Positions 36,381 through 44,558 of a stretch of DNA of 64,000 bases are shown here, one piece after another. Source of the DNA: Marinilongibacter aquaticus (lineage in GTDB: Bacteria; Bacteroidota; Bacteroidia; Cytophagales; Spirosomataceae); contig NZ_CP083757.1 of assembly GCF_020149935.1 (NCBI RefSeq), positions 3,001,501-3,065,500 on the forward strand, in the 5' to 3' direction. Every line of letters begins with the position of its first letter. The stretch's first letter is position 1. The translations under genes were made by a program, and so were the position numbers. The notes beneath the pieces are model-generated. The model was given only the letters and a program-made list of their open reading frames with translations. It ran no database searches and was not told the origin of the DNA.

Positions 36381-39300
36381 TTATTTGGCCAAAGGCTGAG
36401 TTGATTGAAAGAATTGCAAACTTTGATTGTTTCTGGCAGCAATCCAATAAATTTTATTTTGAATCCGAATCTTTTCAAGGTCACGGATATCGCCGTCAAG
36501 AAGTAATCCAGAGTCTGTCGGAAGAACTGCGGAGAATTGCCCAGCACCTAAATTGCGAAGAATTAAACCGAAAGAGGCGTCGTAACGCGACTGATACATG
36601 CTGGCTCCTTCAAAGTTTCCGCCAATAAGCACATCCATTTTTCCGTCATTGTCCACATCTTCTGTCTGGAGTGTCATTATTTTCGAGACTTGGGCCAATT
36701 GCGGCAATTTATGTGCAGTGAAATGGCCTTGGCCATCATTTTCGAAATATTGCGAGGCGAAGGTGTTCACTTCTTTCATGTCTGCTCCATCCAGTTCTCC
36801 ATCATCGAAAAGTGTTTCGATATCCTTTCCTGCGAAATCCTTGGTTTTCTTGTGCTTTTTGGTGAAAATTTCGGGCATCTGGCTTGCCATTTCTGCAAGA
36901 ACATTGGCTGGGAAATAATGCCCCGATTTACTGTAAGCGACAATTTGCTCGGTAGATCCGTTTCGGTCGATGTCTTTCAGGTACATGCGGAGCGTTCCGT
37001 TTTTTTCTTTCAACAATTTGGTGTTAGTTCCCAAGTTACCTCCGATCAAATCGATATCGCCATCTTGATCAAAATCGTAGGCGAGCAGGCTTTGCCAAAG
37101 CCCTGTGTATTTTTCCAAGCCGTTTTCTCGCGGCTCGAGTTTGCCTTTGTGGTTTATGAACGTTTTCACGGGCATCCAGTCGCCACAAATGTTGAGATCC
37201 AGCCAACCGTCATGGTCAACATCCACCCATTGGGCATCGGTAAGCATACCTGCAAGTCTTAGTTCTGGAGCCATTTGCTCTGTGACATCTGTGAAGTGCC
37301 CTTTTCCGTCATTTTGAAGCAAAAACGAGCGTGGGGTTTTTCCGTACTGCTTGGCCATTACACGGCTGCCCACCACCAAATCCAGATCGCCGTCTTTGTC
37401 GAAATCGGCGGCCTTTACAAAGGCTTTGTTTTCGAACATTTCGGGTAGTGCCGAATCGTCTTTTACGAAATTCCCATTGCCTGTGTTGCGGTAAAATCGA
37501 TCTTTTAACTGCCGCATTTGATCGAAATATTCGTTTCCGCCTGAGACCACATAGAGGTCCAAATCATTATCGCCGTCGGCATCGAAAAATAGAGCATATA
37601 CATCTTCAGATGCGGCGTCATTCGCAAACAGGTCTACATTATTGGGCTCAAAAGAGCCTTTACTTTTTTGTAGATAAAGCATTCCCGACTGATACTTGGC
37701 TCCGCAAACGAAGAAATCGTCGAGGCCATCACCGTTAACATCGGCCACAGCGATTTTGGGGCCTTCGATGGAAAGTTTAAAGGGCATGAGCAGTTCGCGG
37801 TTGAAATCGTAATACGTGTTTTCTTTATGTACGAAATCAATTCCTTTGGGACTATCCTCTTCCTCAAAGAGCATCTTGTTTTCTCGCAAGGGCCAAGTGC
37901 GTATGTGCTCCACTGCATTTTGCTCGTCCAAATTCAACAATTGATTGATCTGTGGATTGTAAACGACTTCCGTTTTCTGGCTTTCCCAAATTACCCAAAG
38001 CGAGTCTATTTTTTGGGATTGACCCAAACCAAAATGCAATTTGGGTTCCACCGAGCTCAGAAAACCGCGAGTGGGCATAAGTTGGGCCACTTGGGTGCTG
38101 CTGTCGGAGAATAAAACTACCTTGGTGCCAATGCCAAAGGTGTTTTCTTTTTCGCCTTTGAATTGCAATTGAATGTAATTGTTCGGGGTGCCTTGGTTAA
38201 GGTATATGCCGGCAGGGGCATTGATATCGTTGGTAATCAAGTCTAAATCGCCGTCATTGTCCAAGTCGGCATATACGCTGCCATTTGAGCAATTCTTTTC
38301 GCCGAATCCCCAATCGTGGGAAAGGTCTTCAAACTGAAGGTTGCCTGTATTTCGATAGAAATAATTGTGCCATTTTCCGTCTGGCATCATCTCGATGGCC
38401 TTTTGTTCGAGGCTGAGCGAGGTGAGCACGTTGTAGTGCAGCGAATCGGAAAGCACAAACTGGAGATAGTCCAAATCGTTTGGTCGACGTAAAATGCCAT
38501 TGGTAATGAAAATGTCCTTTTGGCCGTCGTTGTCGAAATCGGCCATCAGTGGGCTCCAGCTCCAGTCTGTAGCCGCAACGCCCGCCATGAGTGCGATGTC
38601 GGAAAATTTCTCACCGCCAAGGTTCAGCTGCAAACAGTTTCGACTGTATTGGTTGTAGTAGCCGAATTCCAGTTTATACAGGTAAACATCCAGAGGGTCT
38701 TCGCCCACAGTCGATTTTTCCACAGACTCGTCTTCTGGGTACATATCCAGAGTGATGATGTCGAAATAGCCGTCATTGTTGATGTCGGCCACATCCGAGC
38801 CCATGGAAGAGCGGCTCAAATGTTTGAAATGCGATTTGATCTCTTCTTTGAAAGTGCCGTCTTTTTGGTTGATGTAGTAGTAGTCGTCTTCATGAAAATC
38901 GTTGCTCACGTAAATGTCTTCCCAGCCGTCGTTGTTGATATCGGCTACAGCCAAACCTAGCCCATAGCCCATGGCAGCTTGGTAAATTCCCGTTTTCTGG
39001 CTGGCGTCAACAAATTTCCCGCCGATGTTCTCGAAAAGAATGTCACCGGCTTCATTGTCTTTCAAGGTGCGGGTATTCACACGATCGTAAGAGCGGGTAT
39101 TGTGCACGGCATGGTTCAATAGGTAGCAATCGAGATCGCCGTCTTTATCGTAGTCGAAAAAGGCCGATTGCGTGGAAAAGCCCGAGAAATCGAGGCCGTA
39201 TTGATGGGATTGTTCGGTAAATGTAAGATCGCCGTTGTTGATGTAGAGTTCATTGTTGCCCTGAAGGCCAAGGTATTTACTTACCGCACAAACATAGATA

Positions 39301-39695
39301 TCGAGCAGGCCGTCGCCGTTGATATCGGCCATACTTACACCGGTTTGCCATTCTGAAAAACCAGCGATCTGTGCGGTTTCGCTGATGTCTTCGAATTGGG
39401 GCTTGCCGTTTTCAAGGCCTTTGTTCAAGTAAAGTTTATTCTCGCCTTGATTCGAAACGAAGAAGAGGTCTGTCAGGCCGTCGTTGTTGATATCGCCCGC
39501 AGCCACACCGCCGCCGTCGTAGAAATAGAGGTAGTCGAGAATGTTGAAATCATCACTTTCTTTGAGTGTATTTTGGAAAGTAATGCCCGATTCTTCGGGC
39601 GAGAGTTTGTTGAATTGTCTTTGGGCGGGTTCGGTTTGGCAGGCCAAGTCAAGAACCAAAATGCTCAGGAAAGCGATAGCTTTTTTGCAAAACAT
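36381..39695 (-). CDS. CRTAC1-like lipoprotein A with 13 FG-GAP/VCBS repeats and UnbV/ASPIC domain
   Basis: An 1104-residue lipoprotein (lipobox in LVLDLAC, Cys19), paralogous to the next gene over its whole length. Seven repeats lie at about residues 68, 123, 181, 251, 303, 386 and 477 (for example GDINNDGLTDLFFV, FDYDKDGDLDCYLLN, ADLDNDGDLDLITND). Then comes the UnbV/ASPIC domain, about 505-590 (IGTKVVLFSD, MPTRGFLSS, IDSLWVIWE), and then six repeats including FDADGDNDLDLYVVSGGNEY and EDVDNDGKMDVLIGGN. The loops should bind calcium. No enzymatic motif is seen. It follows susD on the same strand after a 79-base gap holding a terminator-like hairpin. A role as an accessory surface-binding protein of the SusCD system is inferred from position. 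Confidence 0.87.
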   Translation of the reverse strand: MFCKKAIAFLSILVLDLACQTEPAQRQFNKLSPEESGITFQNTLKESDDFNILDYLYFYDGGGVAAGDINNDGLTDLFFVSNQGENKLYLNKGLENGKPQFEDISETAQIAGFSEWQTGVSMADINGDGLLDIYVCAVSKYLGLQGNNELYINNGDLTFTEQSHQYGLDFSGFSTQSAFFDYDKDGDLDCYLLNHAVHNTRSYDRVNTRTLKDNEAGDILFENIGGKFVDASQKTGIYQAAMGYGLGLAVADINNDGWEDIYVSNDFHEDDYYYINQKDGTFKEEIKSHFKHLSRSSMGSDVADINNDGYFDIITLDMYPEDESVEKSTVGEDPLDVYLYKLEFGYYNQYSRNCLQLNLGGEKFSDIALMAGVAATDWSWSPLMADFDNDGQKDIFITNGILRRPNDLDYLQFVLSDSLHYNVLTSLSLEQKAIEMMPDGKWHNYFYRNTGNLQFEDLSHDWGFGEKNCSNGSVYADLDNDGDLDLITNDINAPAGIYLNQGTPNNYIQLQFKGEKENTFGIGTKVVLFSDSSTQVAQLMPTRGFLSSVEPKLHFGLGQSQKIDSLWVIWESQKTEVVYNPQINQLLNLDEQNAVEHIRTWPLRENKMLFEEEDSPKGIDFVHKENTYYDFNRELLMPFKLSIEGPKIAVADVNGDGLDDFFVCGAKYQSGMLYLQKSKGSFEPNNVDLFANDAASEDVYALFFDADGDNDLDLYVVSGGNEYFDQMRQLKDRFYRNTGNGNFVKDDSALPEMFENKAFVKAADFDKDGDLDLVVGSRVMAKQYGKTPRSFLLQNDGKGHFTDVTEQMAPELRLAGMLTDAQWVDVDHDGWLDLNICGDWMPVKTFINHKGKLEPRENGLEKYTGLWQSLLAYDFDQDGDIDLIGGNLGTNTKLLKEKNGTLRMYLKDIDRNGSTEQIVAYSKSGHYFPANVLAEMASQMPEIFTKKHKKTKDFAGKDIETLFDDGELDGADMKEVNTFASQYFENDGQGHFTAHKLPQLAQVSKIMTLQTEDVDNDGKMDVLIGGNFEGASMYQSRYDASFGLILRNLGAGQFSAVLPTDSGLLLDGDIRDLEKIRIQNKIYWIAARNNQSLQFFQSTQPLAK

Positions 39696-39714
39696 ATCTT
39701 TAATCGATTGTACT

Positions 39715-39751
39715 AAAAAATGAAGCGAGGCAGTCTTTACGAATGCCTCGC
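39715..39751 (-). terminator. Terminator-like hairpin after susD
   Basis: Read on the minus strand, GCGAGGCA and TGCCTCGC pair perfectly around an 11-base loop, followed by TTCA and a six-T run. It begins 24 bases after the susD stop and 20 bases before the start of CRTAC1-like lipoprotein A. It could reduce expression of the two downstream genes relative to susCD. Confidence 0.65.
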
Positions 39752-39774
39752 CAATTTATACAGTTTGCCCAAGA

Positions 39775-41265
39775 TTAGTTTGTATAGCCTGGGTTTTGTT
39801 GCAACAATGGGTTTGCATCGATACGTGGCTGTGGAATCGGGAACAACTCTTTGTTTTTGTCGGTGTTGCTCATGAATTTCCACGGAGTGGTGAATTTGTC
39901 GAAACGGATCAGGTCGTTTCTTCTCCAGCCTTCCCACGCCAACTCACGACCGCGTTCTGCCAAAATGGCGTCGCTGTCTACGCTGGTCAATGCTTCGATA
40001 CCCGAACGCTCACGCACGGTATTTACCAAATCCAAGGCTTCGGCTGTTTTGCCCAAATGAAGACCCGCTTCGGCTTTCATCAGCAGGGCATCTGCCAAAC
40101 GGAAGAACACGAAATCGTTGTCTTGATCAGAAACTTGGTTGCCTACTTGAATTTGATATTTCTGTGAACGTGCACCTGCAATCTGATATTCAGGATCGGC
40201 AGATGTCATTTCGTCTTTAGGAATATCTGCGATGAACTCCAATGGATTGTTGTTCGCATCCAAAAGGATTTCGCCGTCCGATGAATACTGCTGTCCGACC
40301 AACCACATGGCTTTTCTTTCATCTGTAGAGTCGAAAGAATTGTAGAAATCGGCCATTGTACAGAATCCGTTCCACGGGCTTACTCCCAAGTCGAAAGTTC
40401 TCGCATTCTGATAATGCAGCGTACGCATCTGGAAGTTCATTCCACCCGCCAATGATTTATCAAATGGAATGTTGAAGATGGCTTCTGGCGAGTTCTCATT
40501 GGTTGTGGTAAAGTTATCCAAGGTGCTGGCGGTCAAGCTATAGTTTCCGGCCGAAATCACTTTGTCGATAGTGTCATATGCTTTTTGCCATTCGGCGGTG
40601 CCGTTGTATACTTCGGCGTTCAGGTATACCTTGGCCAATAGCATATTGCCCACATCTTGGTTCATACGGGCATACACTTTTTCGCTGGGTAAGCTGGGGA
40701 TAGATTCCGTCAGCTCTTTTACGATAAAGGCATATACCTCAGCTCTAGATTTTGTTTCGGCAACAGAATTGGCATCCGTCACGATCGGTACGTTTCCGAA
40801 CATATCGATGGCCATGAAATAGTAGAAGGCACGAATTGTACGCAGCTCATCTACCGCCGCTTGGCTATTGCCCACTACAGGGATCAATTGGTTTACTTTC
40901 GAAATCTCTCCAAAAATAAAGCCCCACACGTCGTTGATCGGCGTATGCAATGGGCCGTAGGTGTGTCTCGAATAATGCAGCCAGTTTCCGCCGTCATACC
41001 AGTCGCCACCGCGTGTAGGTACGATCAATTCGTCGGATGTGACCTCACTTGGGTTGAACCAGTTGTCCATCAATCCACGCATACCACCATAGGCTGGGCC
41101 AACGGTTGCTTTGATCTGATCATCGGTAAGCAAAAACTGGTCTGCAGGAATAGCATCGTAAACGGGTTCTGTAAGATCTGTACAGGATTGCAATGGCAAG
41201 GAAAGAATGACACCGCCTGCCAAAGCTTTAAGAAGATTATTTTTATATTTTTTCATTTCGTTCAT
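39775..41265 (-). CDS. SusD/RagB-family outer-membrane lipoprotein
   Basis: A 496-residue SusD-like protein, the surface lid that binds a glycan or peptide and passes it to the SusC channel. The signal ends in a lipobox (SLPLQSC, Cys28). The TPR-type helical domain includes AAVDELRTIRAFYYFMAIDMFGNVPIV, the hallmark segment with FYY and GNVP. The C-terminus has FRLADALLMKAEAGLHLGKT, ALDLVNTVRERSG, GRELAWEGWRRNDLIRFDKF and the ending NPLLQQNPGYTN. It starts 16 bases after the susC stop on the same strand. Its ligand cannot be named. An alternative ATG lies three codons downstream at 41256. Confidence 0.95.
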   Translation of the reverse strand: MNEMKKYKNNLLKALAGGVILSLPLQSCTDLTEPVYDAIPADQFLLTDDQIKATVGPAYGGMRGLMDNWFNPSEVTSDELIVPTRGGDWYDGGNWLHYSRHTYGPLHTPINDVWGFIFGEISKVNQLIPVVGNSQAAVDELRTIRAFYYFMAIDMFGNVPIVTDANSVAETKSRAEVYAFIVKELTESIPSLPSEKVYARMNQDVGNMLLAKVYLNAEVYNGTAEWQKAYDTIDKVISAGNYSLTASTLDNFTTTNENSPEAIFNIPFDKSLAGGMNFQMRTLHYQNARTFDLGVSPWNGFCTMADFYNSFDSTDERKAMWLVGQQYSSDGEILLDANNNPLEFIADIPKDEMTSADPEYQIAGARSQKYQIQVGNQVSDQDNDFVFFRLADALLMKAEAGLHLGKTAEALDLVNTVRERSGIEALTSVDSDAILAERGRELAWEGWRRNDLIRFDKFTTPWKFMSNTDKNKELFPIPQPRIDANPLLQQNPGYTN

Positions 41266-41281
41266 GTTTTAAGTCTAATCT

Positions 41282-44200
41282 TTAGAAGCTTAAGTTGGCA
41301 CCAATTGTGAAAGCACGGGTTTTGTAATAGGTCTCACGTACGTCGATCCCCGGAGCTCTTCTGTTGTCTCCGTCTACTTTCAATTCTTGGCTCACTTCCG
41401 GGTCTACACCTGTATATTTGGTGAAAAGCAACAGGTTGTTGCCCGCGATATAGAAACGTACGCGGTTGATGAAGTCTCCTTTCACAGGAAGGTTGTAGCC
41501 CAAAGAAGCGTTGTTGACACGAAGGAAATTCCCTTTCTCCACGTAATAGTCCATCGGAATAGTGGTGTTGTCGTTGATTGGTGAAGTTAAAGCAGATTTC
41601 AAGGCATTCGATTCTGCAATACGACCATCCTGACGGCCTATCAACAGGCGGTTGGTGTTCATGATGTCGTTGCCCAAATTGCTCGTCAACATAAACATCA
41701 AATCGAAATTTTTATAACGGAAATTGTTCGTCAAACTTCCCACAAATACGGGGTTCGGGTTTCCAATATACGTTCTGTCGTCACTGTTTGGATCAACCAC
41801 ACCGTCGCCATTCAAATCTTTGAATACGTATTTGCCTTGATCGTCGATATGATCAACAATCGCTCCGTAGAACGCTCCCACGGGGTGTCCTTTAGTCAAT
41901 ACCGAGAAGTTTACCGCCGATGTACCACGAATGTAGTTACCCAAGCTAGTAGTTAGGAAAATGCGATCCGGAGCTGCGAATTTGTTGCTGCTCAAGCCAA
42001 TCACTTCGTTGTGGTTGATCGACGCGGCAAGTGTTGAGCTGAAAGAGAAGTCCGTTTTATCTACCCATTGATATGTCAACGTACTCTCAAAACCTTCGTT
42101 TTGCATGCTACCCACGTTGGCTAGAATAGTAGGATATACGTATCCCGCTTCCTGAGGTGCGTTCACTGTGTACAGCAAGTCTTTGGTTTGACGCGTGTAA
42201 TAATCCAATGAACCGGAAAGCTTGCCTTTCATAATCGAGAAGTCAACCCCAATGCCGTAGTTTTCGTTTACTTCCCATTTCAAATCCGGGTTCGGGTTTG
42301 ATGTGATCTGATAAGCGGGCAAGAAAGTGCCTGTTTCGCCATCGTAATAGGTTCCGTTCTGACCGTAGAAAGAGCGTGACTGCAAAGGATCGATCCCTTC
42401 AGAGTTACCTGTACGACCCCAGCTGGCACGGATTTTCATGTTGTCAAGCCAAGCCAAAGATTGCATGAAAGGCTCTTCGCTGATTGCCCAACCTACAGAC
42501 AAAGAAGGGAAGAAACCCCATTTGTTGTTGTCTCCAAATTTGGTTGAGCCATCGCGACGGAAGTTGGCCGTGGCAAAATATTTGTCTTTCAAGCTATACT
42601 GCACGCGGCCTAAGAATGAAACCAGTTTGTATTCGTTTTTATACGAACCAATGAAATCGGGATGGCTTCGGATACCCAAACCAAGTCCGATATTGTCTGC
42701 ATGCAAAAGGTCGGTAAGGAAGTTGTTGTTTGATACTCCAAAACCGTTTTTCTCCACATCTTGGTATGTGTAACCTACCAATACATTGAAATTGCTGCTG
42801 CCCAAATCTTTCACGTAGTTCAATGTCGACTCAAACTGTTTGTCGTTTACGGCATCCAAACCTCTGAAAGCCGAGTTGCCCAAGAAGCTACGCACGGGTA
42901 CACCCGCATTTGAGTTTTGGAAAGCGTTTGTGTTTTTGGTTTCTGTACGCAAAGTTCCGCCCAAGTGGAAAACCAATCCCGGAAGAATCGTATAGTTTGC
43001 TTGTACATTCGAAAGCAAGTTGATCAGGTTCTCGTCTTGTCTTCTGTTCTCGGCCACAGCCAATGGGTTGAAGTTTGAGAACGTACCGGGCAATTGGAAA
43101 TAAGTGCCGTCGCTATTGTAAACGGGGTCTGTTGGACGCATGTTTTGGGCAAGGCCCAGAGCGATGTTTTGAGCAATTCCACTGGTTGAGTTGATCGCCG
43201 AGAAGTTGAATTTCAAATTCAGTTTATCGTTCAAGGCTTTAGAATCCAAGTTTAAGCGAGCATTCCAGCGGCTTTTGTCCGAACCGATCATCGTACCCAC
43301 TTGATCGAGATAACCCACAGATGCACGATAAGAGGAGTTTTGACTACCGCCAGACACACTCAAATTGTAGTTTTGTGTATTGGCCGTACGGGTAATTACA
43401 TCCAGCCAATCGGTATTAGCTCCATTGTCGTCGAAATCGACACCAAATTTTTGGGCGGCTTGTCTGAACTCAGAACCATTCATCAAATCTGGTTTTTGAG
43501 CGATAGTTTCAAATCCGTAATATGTATTGAAATCTACCGAAGTTTTGCCCGATTTTCCTCTTTTCGTGGTGATGATAATTACACCGTTGGCACCTCTGGA
43601 ACCATAAATCGCAGCAGAAGAAGCATCACGAAGAACATCGATTGTCGCGATATCGTTGGGGTTTACGTTTTCGATCGGTGCACCTATCACCCCATCGATT
43701 ACGTACAAAGGGCCAGACCCGGCACTCAAAGAACCCGTACCTCTAAGACGCACAGTTGGGGATGAATTCGGGTCGCCACTACTTTGGGTAATCACAAGGC
43801 CAGCCACCTTTCCTTGGGCCGCAGCCAGCGGGTTGGTTACAACCCCAGGGTTGAAGTCTTTCGAATCTACAGTCGATACCGTACCCGAAATCGATTTACG
43901 TTTCTGCGTACCGTATCCCACAACCACAACTTCTTCCAAGGTTTGATCGTCACTGTCTAGCGTGACATCGATAACACTTCGGTTGCCTACGACTTCTTCT
44001 TTCGTTTGCATACCTACAAAACTGAACACGATGGTACCATCACTGGGTACATTGTTCAGTACATAATTTCCTTCAAAATCAGTAGAAACGCCATTGGTCG
44101 TTCCCTTTACTTGCACAGTTACACCCGGGAGCTCTTCGCCGTTACTGTCTTTTACATTCCCTGAAACTTTGATGCCCTGAGCCTGAGCGGCAAAGGTCAG

Positions 44201-44296
44201 TCCGCATAATGCAAACACGAAAAGGATCACTTTTCGCCACATTCCAATTGATCGACCGTAGCCCGAAAGGCTGGGTGGGTAAAATTGATTTGCCAT
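41282..44296 (-). CDS. SusC/RagA-family TonB-dependent outer-membrane transporter
   Basis: A 1004-residue TonB-linked channel. After the signal (FALCGLTFAAQAQ, to about residue 40) comes a carboxypeptidase-D-like domain (about 43-115, VSGNVKDSNGEELPGVTVQV). The plug follows, with the SusC hallmarks GYGTQKRKSISGTVS, NPLAAAQGKVAGLVITQ, VRLRGTGS and PLYVIDGVIG, and then a 22-stranded barrel ending in AFTIGANLSF. There is no STN domain, so it is not wired to a sigma/anti-sigma pair. It pairs with the SusD gene 16 bases downstream. A good promoter lies 90 bases upstream. Start ATG 44296 is kept; ATG 44242 (MWRKVILFVF) is the alternative. Confidence 0.95.
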   Translation of the reverse strand: MANQFYPPSLSGYGRSIGMWRKVILFVFALCGLTFAAQAQGIKVSGNVKDSNGEELPGVTVQVKGTTNGVSTDFEGNYVLNNVPSDGTIVFSFVGMQTKEEVVGNRSVIDVTLDSDDQTLEEVVVVGYGTQKRKSISGTVSTVDSKDFNPGVVTNPLAAAQGKVAGLVITQSSGDPNSSPTVRLRGTGSLSAGSGPLYVIDGVIGAPIENVNPNDIATIDVLRDASSAAIYGSRGANGVIIITTKRGKSGKTSVDFNTYYGFETIAQKPDLMNGSEFRQAAQKFGVDFDDNGANTDWLDVITRTANTQNYNLSVSGGSQNSSYRASVGYLDQVGTMIGSDKSRWNARLNLDSKALNDKLNLKFNFSAINSTSGIAQNIALGLAQNMRPTDPVYNSDGTYFQLPGTFSNFNPLAVAENRRQDENLINLLSNVQANYTILPGLVFHLGGTLRTETKNTNAFQNSNAGVPVRSFLGNSAFRGLDAVNDKQFESTLNYVKDLGSSNFNVLVGYTYQDVEKNGFGVSNNNFLTDLLHADNIGLGLGIRSHPDFIGSYKNEYKLVSFLGRVQYSLKDKYFATANFRRDGSTKFGDNNKWGFFPSLSVGWAISEEPFMQSLAWLDNMKIRASWGRTGNSEGIDPLQSRSFYGQNGTYYDGETGTFLPAYQITSNPNPDLKWEVNENYGIGVDFSIMKGKLSGSLDYYTRQTKDLLYTVNAPQEAGYVYPTILANVGSMQNEGFESTLTYQWVDKTDFSFSSTLAASINHNEVIGLSSNKFAAPDRIFLTTSLGNYIRGTSAVNFSVLTKGHPVGAFYGAIVDHIDDQGKYVFKDLNGDGVVDPNSDDRTYIGNPNPVFVGSLTNNFRYKNFDLMFMLTSNLGNDIMNTNRLLIGRQDGRIAESNALKSALTSPINDNTTIPMDYYVEKGNFLRVNNASLGYNLPVKGDFINRVRFYIAGNNLLLFTKYTGVDPEVSQELKVDGDNRRAPGIDVRETYYKTRAFTIGANLSF

Positions 44297-44385
44297 ACAG
44301 TTTGATTAAAAAATTAGAGTAATAAATGGTTATAGTGTATTGGTAGAATTTTTCTTAAATGGGTACTAAATTGCCTATACAGTTG

Positions 44386-44418
44386 CAAAATTACCATTAT
44401 TTAACGCCTAAGTCCAAA
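44386..44418 (-). promoter_or_regulatory. Promoter of the susCD block
   Basis: Read on the minus strand, TTTG (44415-44418) and TAATTTTG (44386-44393, exact TAnnTTTG) are separated by 21 bases, close to the Bacteroidota promoter arrangement. The -7 box ends 89 bases before the susC start. Confidence 0.6.
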
Positions 44419-44521
44419 AAAAACAAGTATGGATATTCCATTTTTTTATAGAAAGATGTAGGTATTTATGCTATCTGTCAATCATTCAGTGCATTGGCAT
44501 GGAGACCTAAGATTTTCGCAA

Positions 44522-44529
44522 TATCTTTG
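44522..44529 (+). promoter_or_regulatory. Candidate promoter of the FAD/Fe-S oxidoreductase gene
   Basis: TATCTTTG matches TAnnTTTG exactly, 29 bases before the ATG. The nearest upstream TTG (44494-44496) is 25 bases away, slightly far for a -33 box. Confidence 0.45.
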
Positions 44530-44558
44530 GTGGAAATTTTTAAATAGCAAAGCCCAAG

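Noticed and set aside
34500-39600. Repeated short DNA words resembling a direct-repeat array
   Set aside because: They are in-frame codons of the calcium-loop repeats with irregular spacing, not a CRISPR or satellite.
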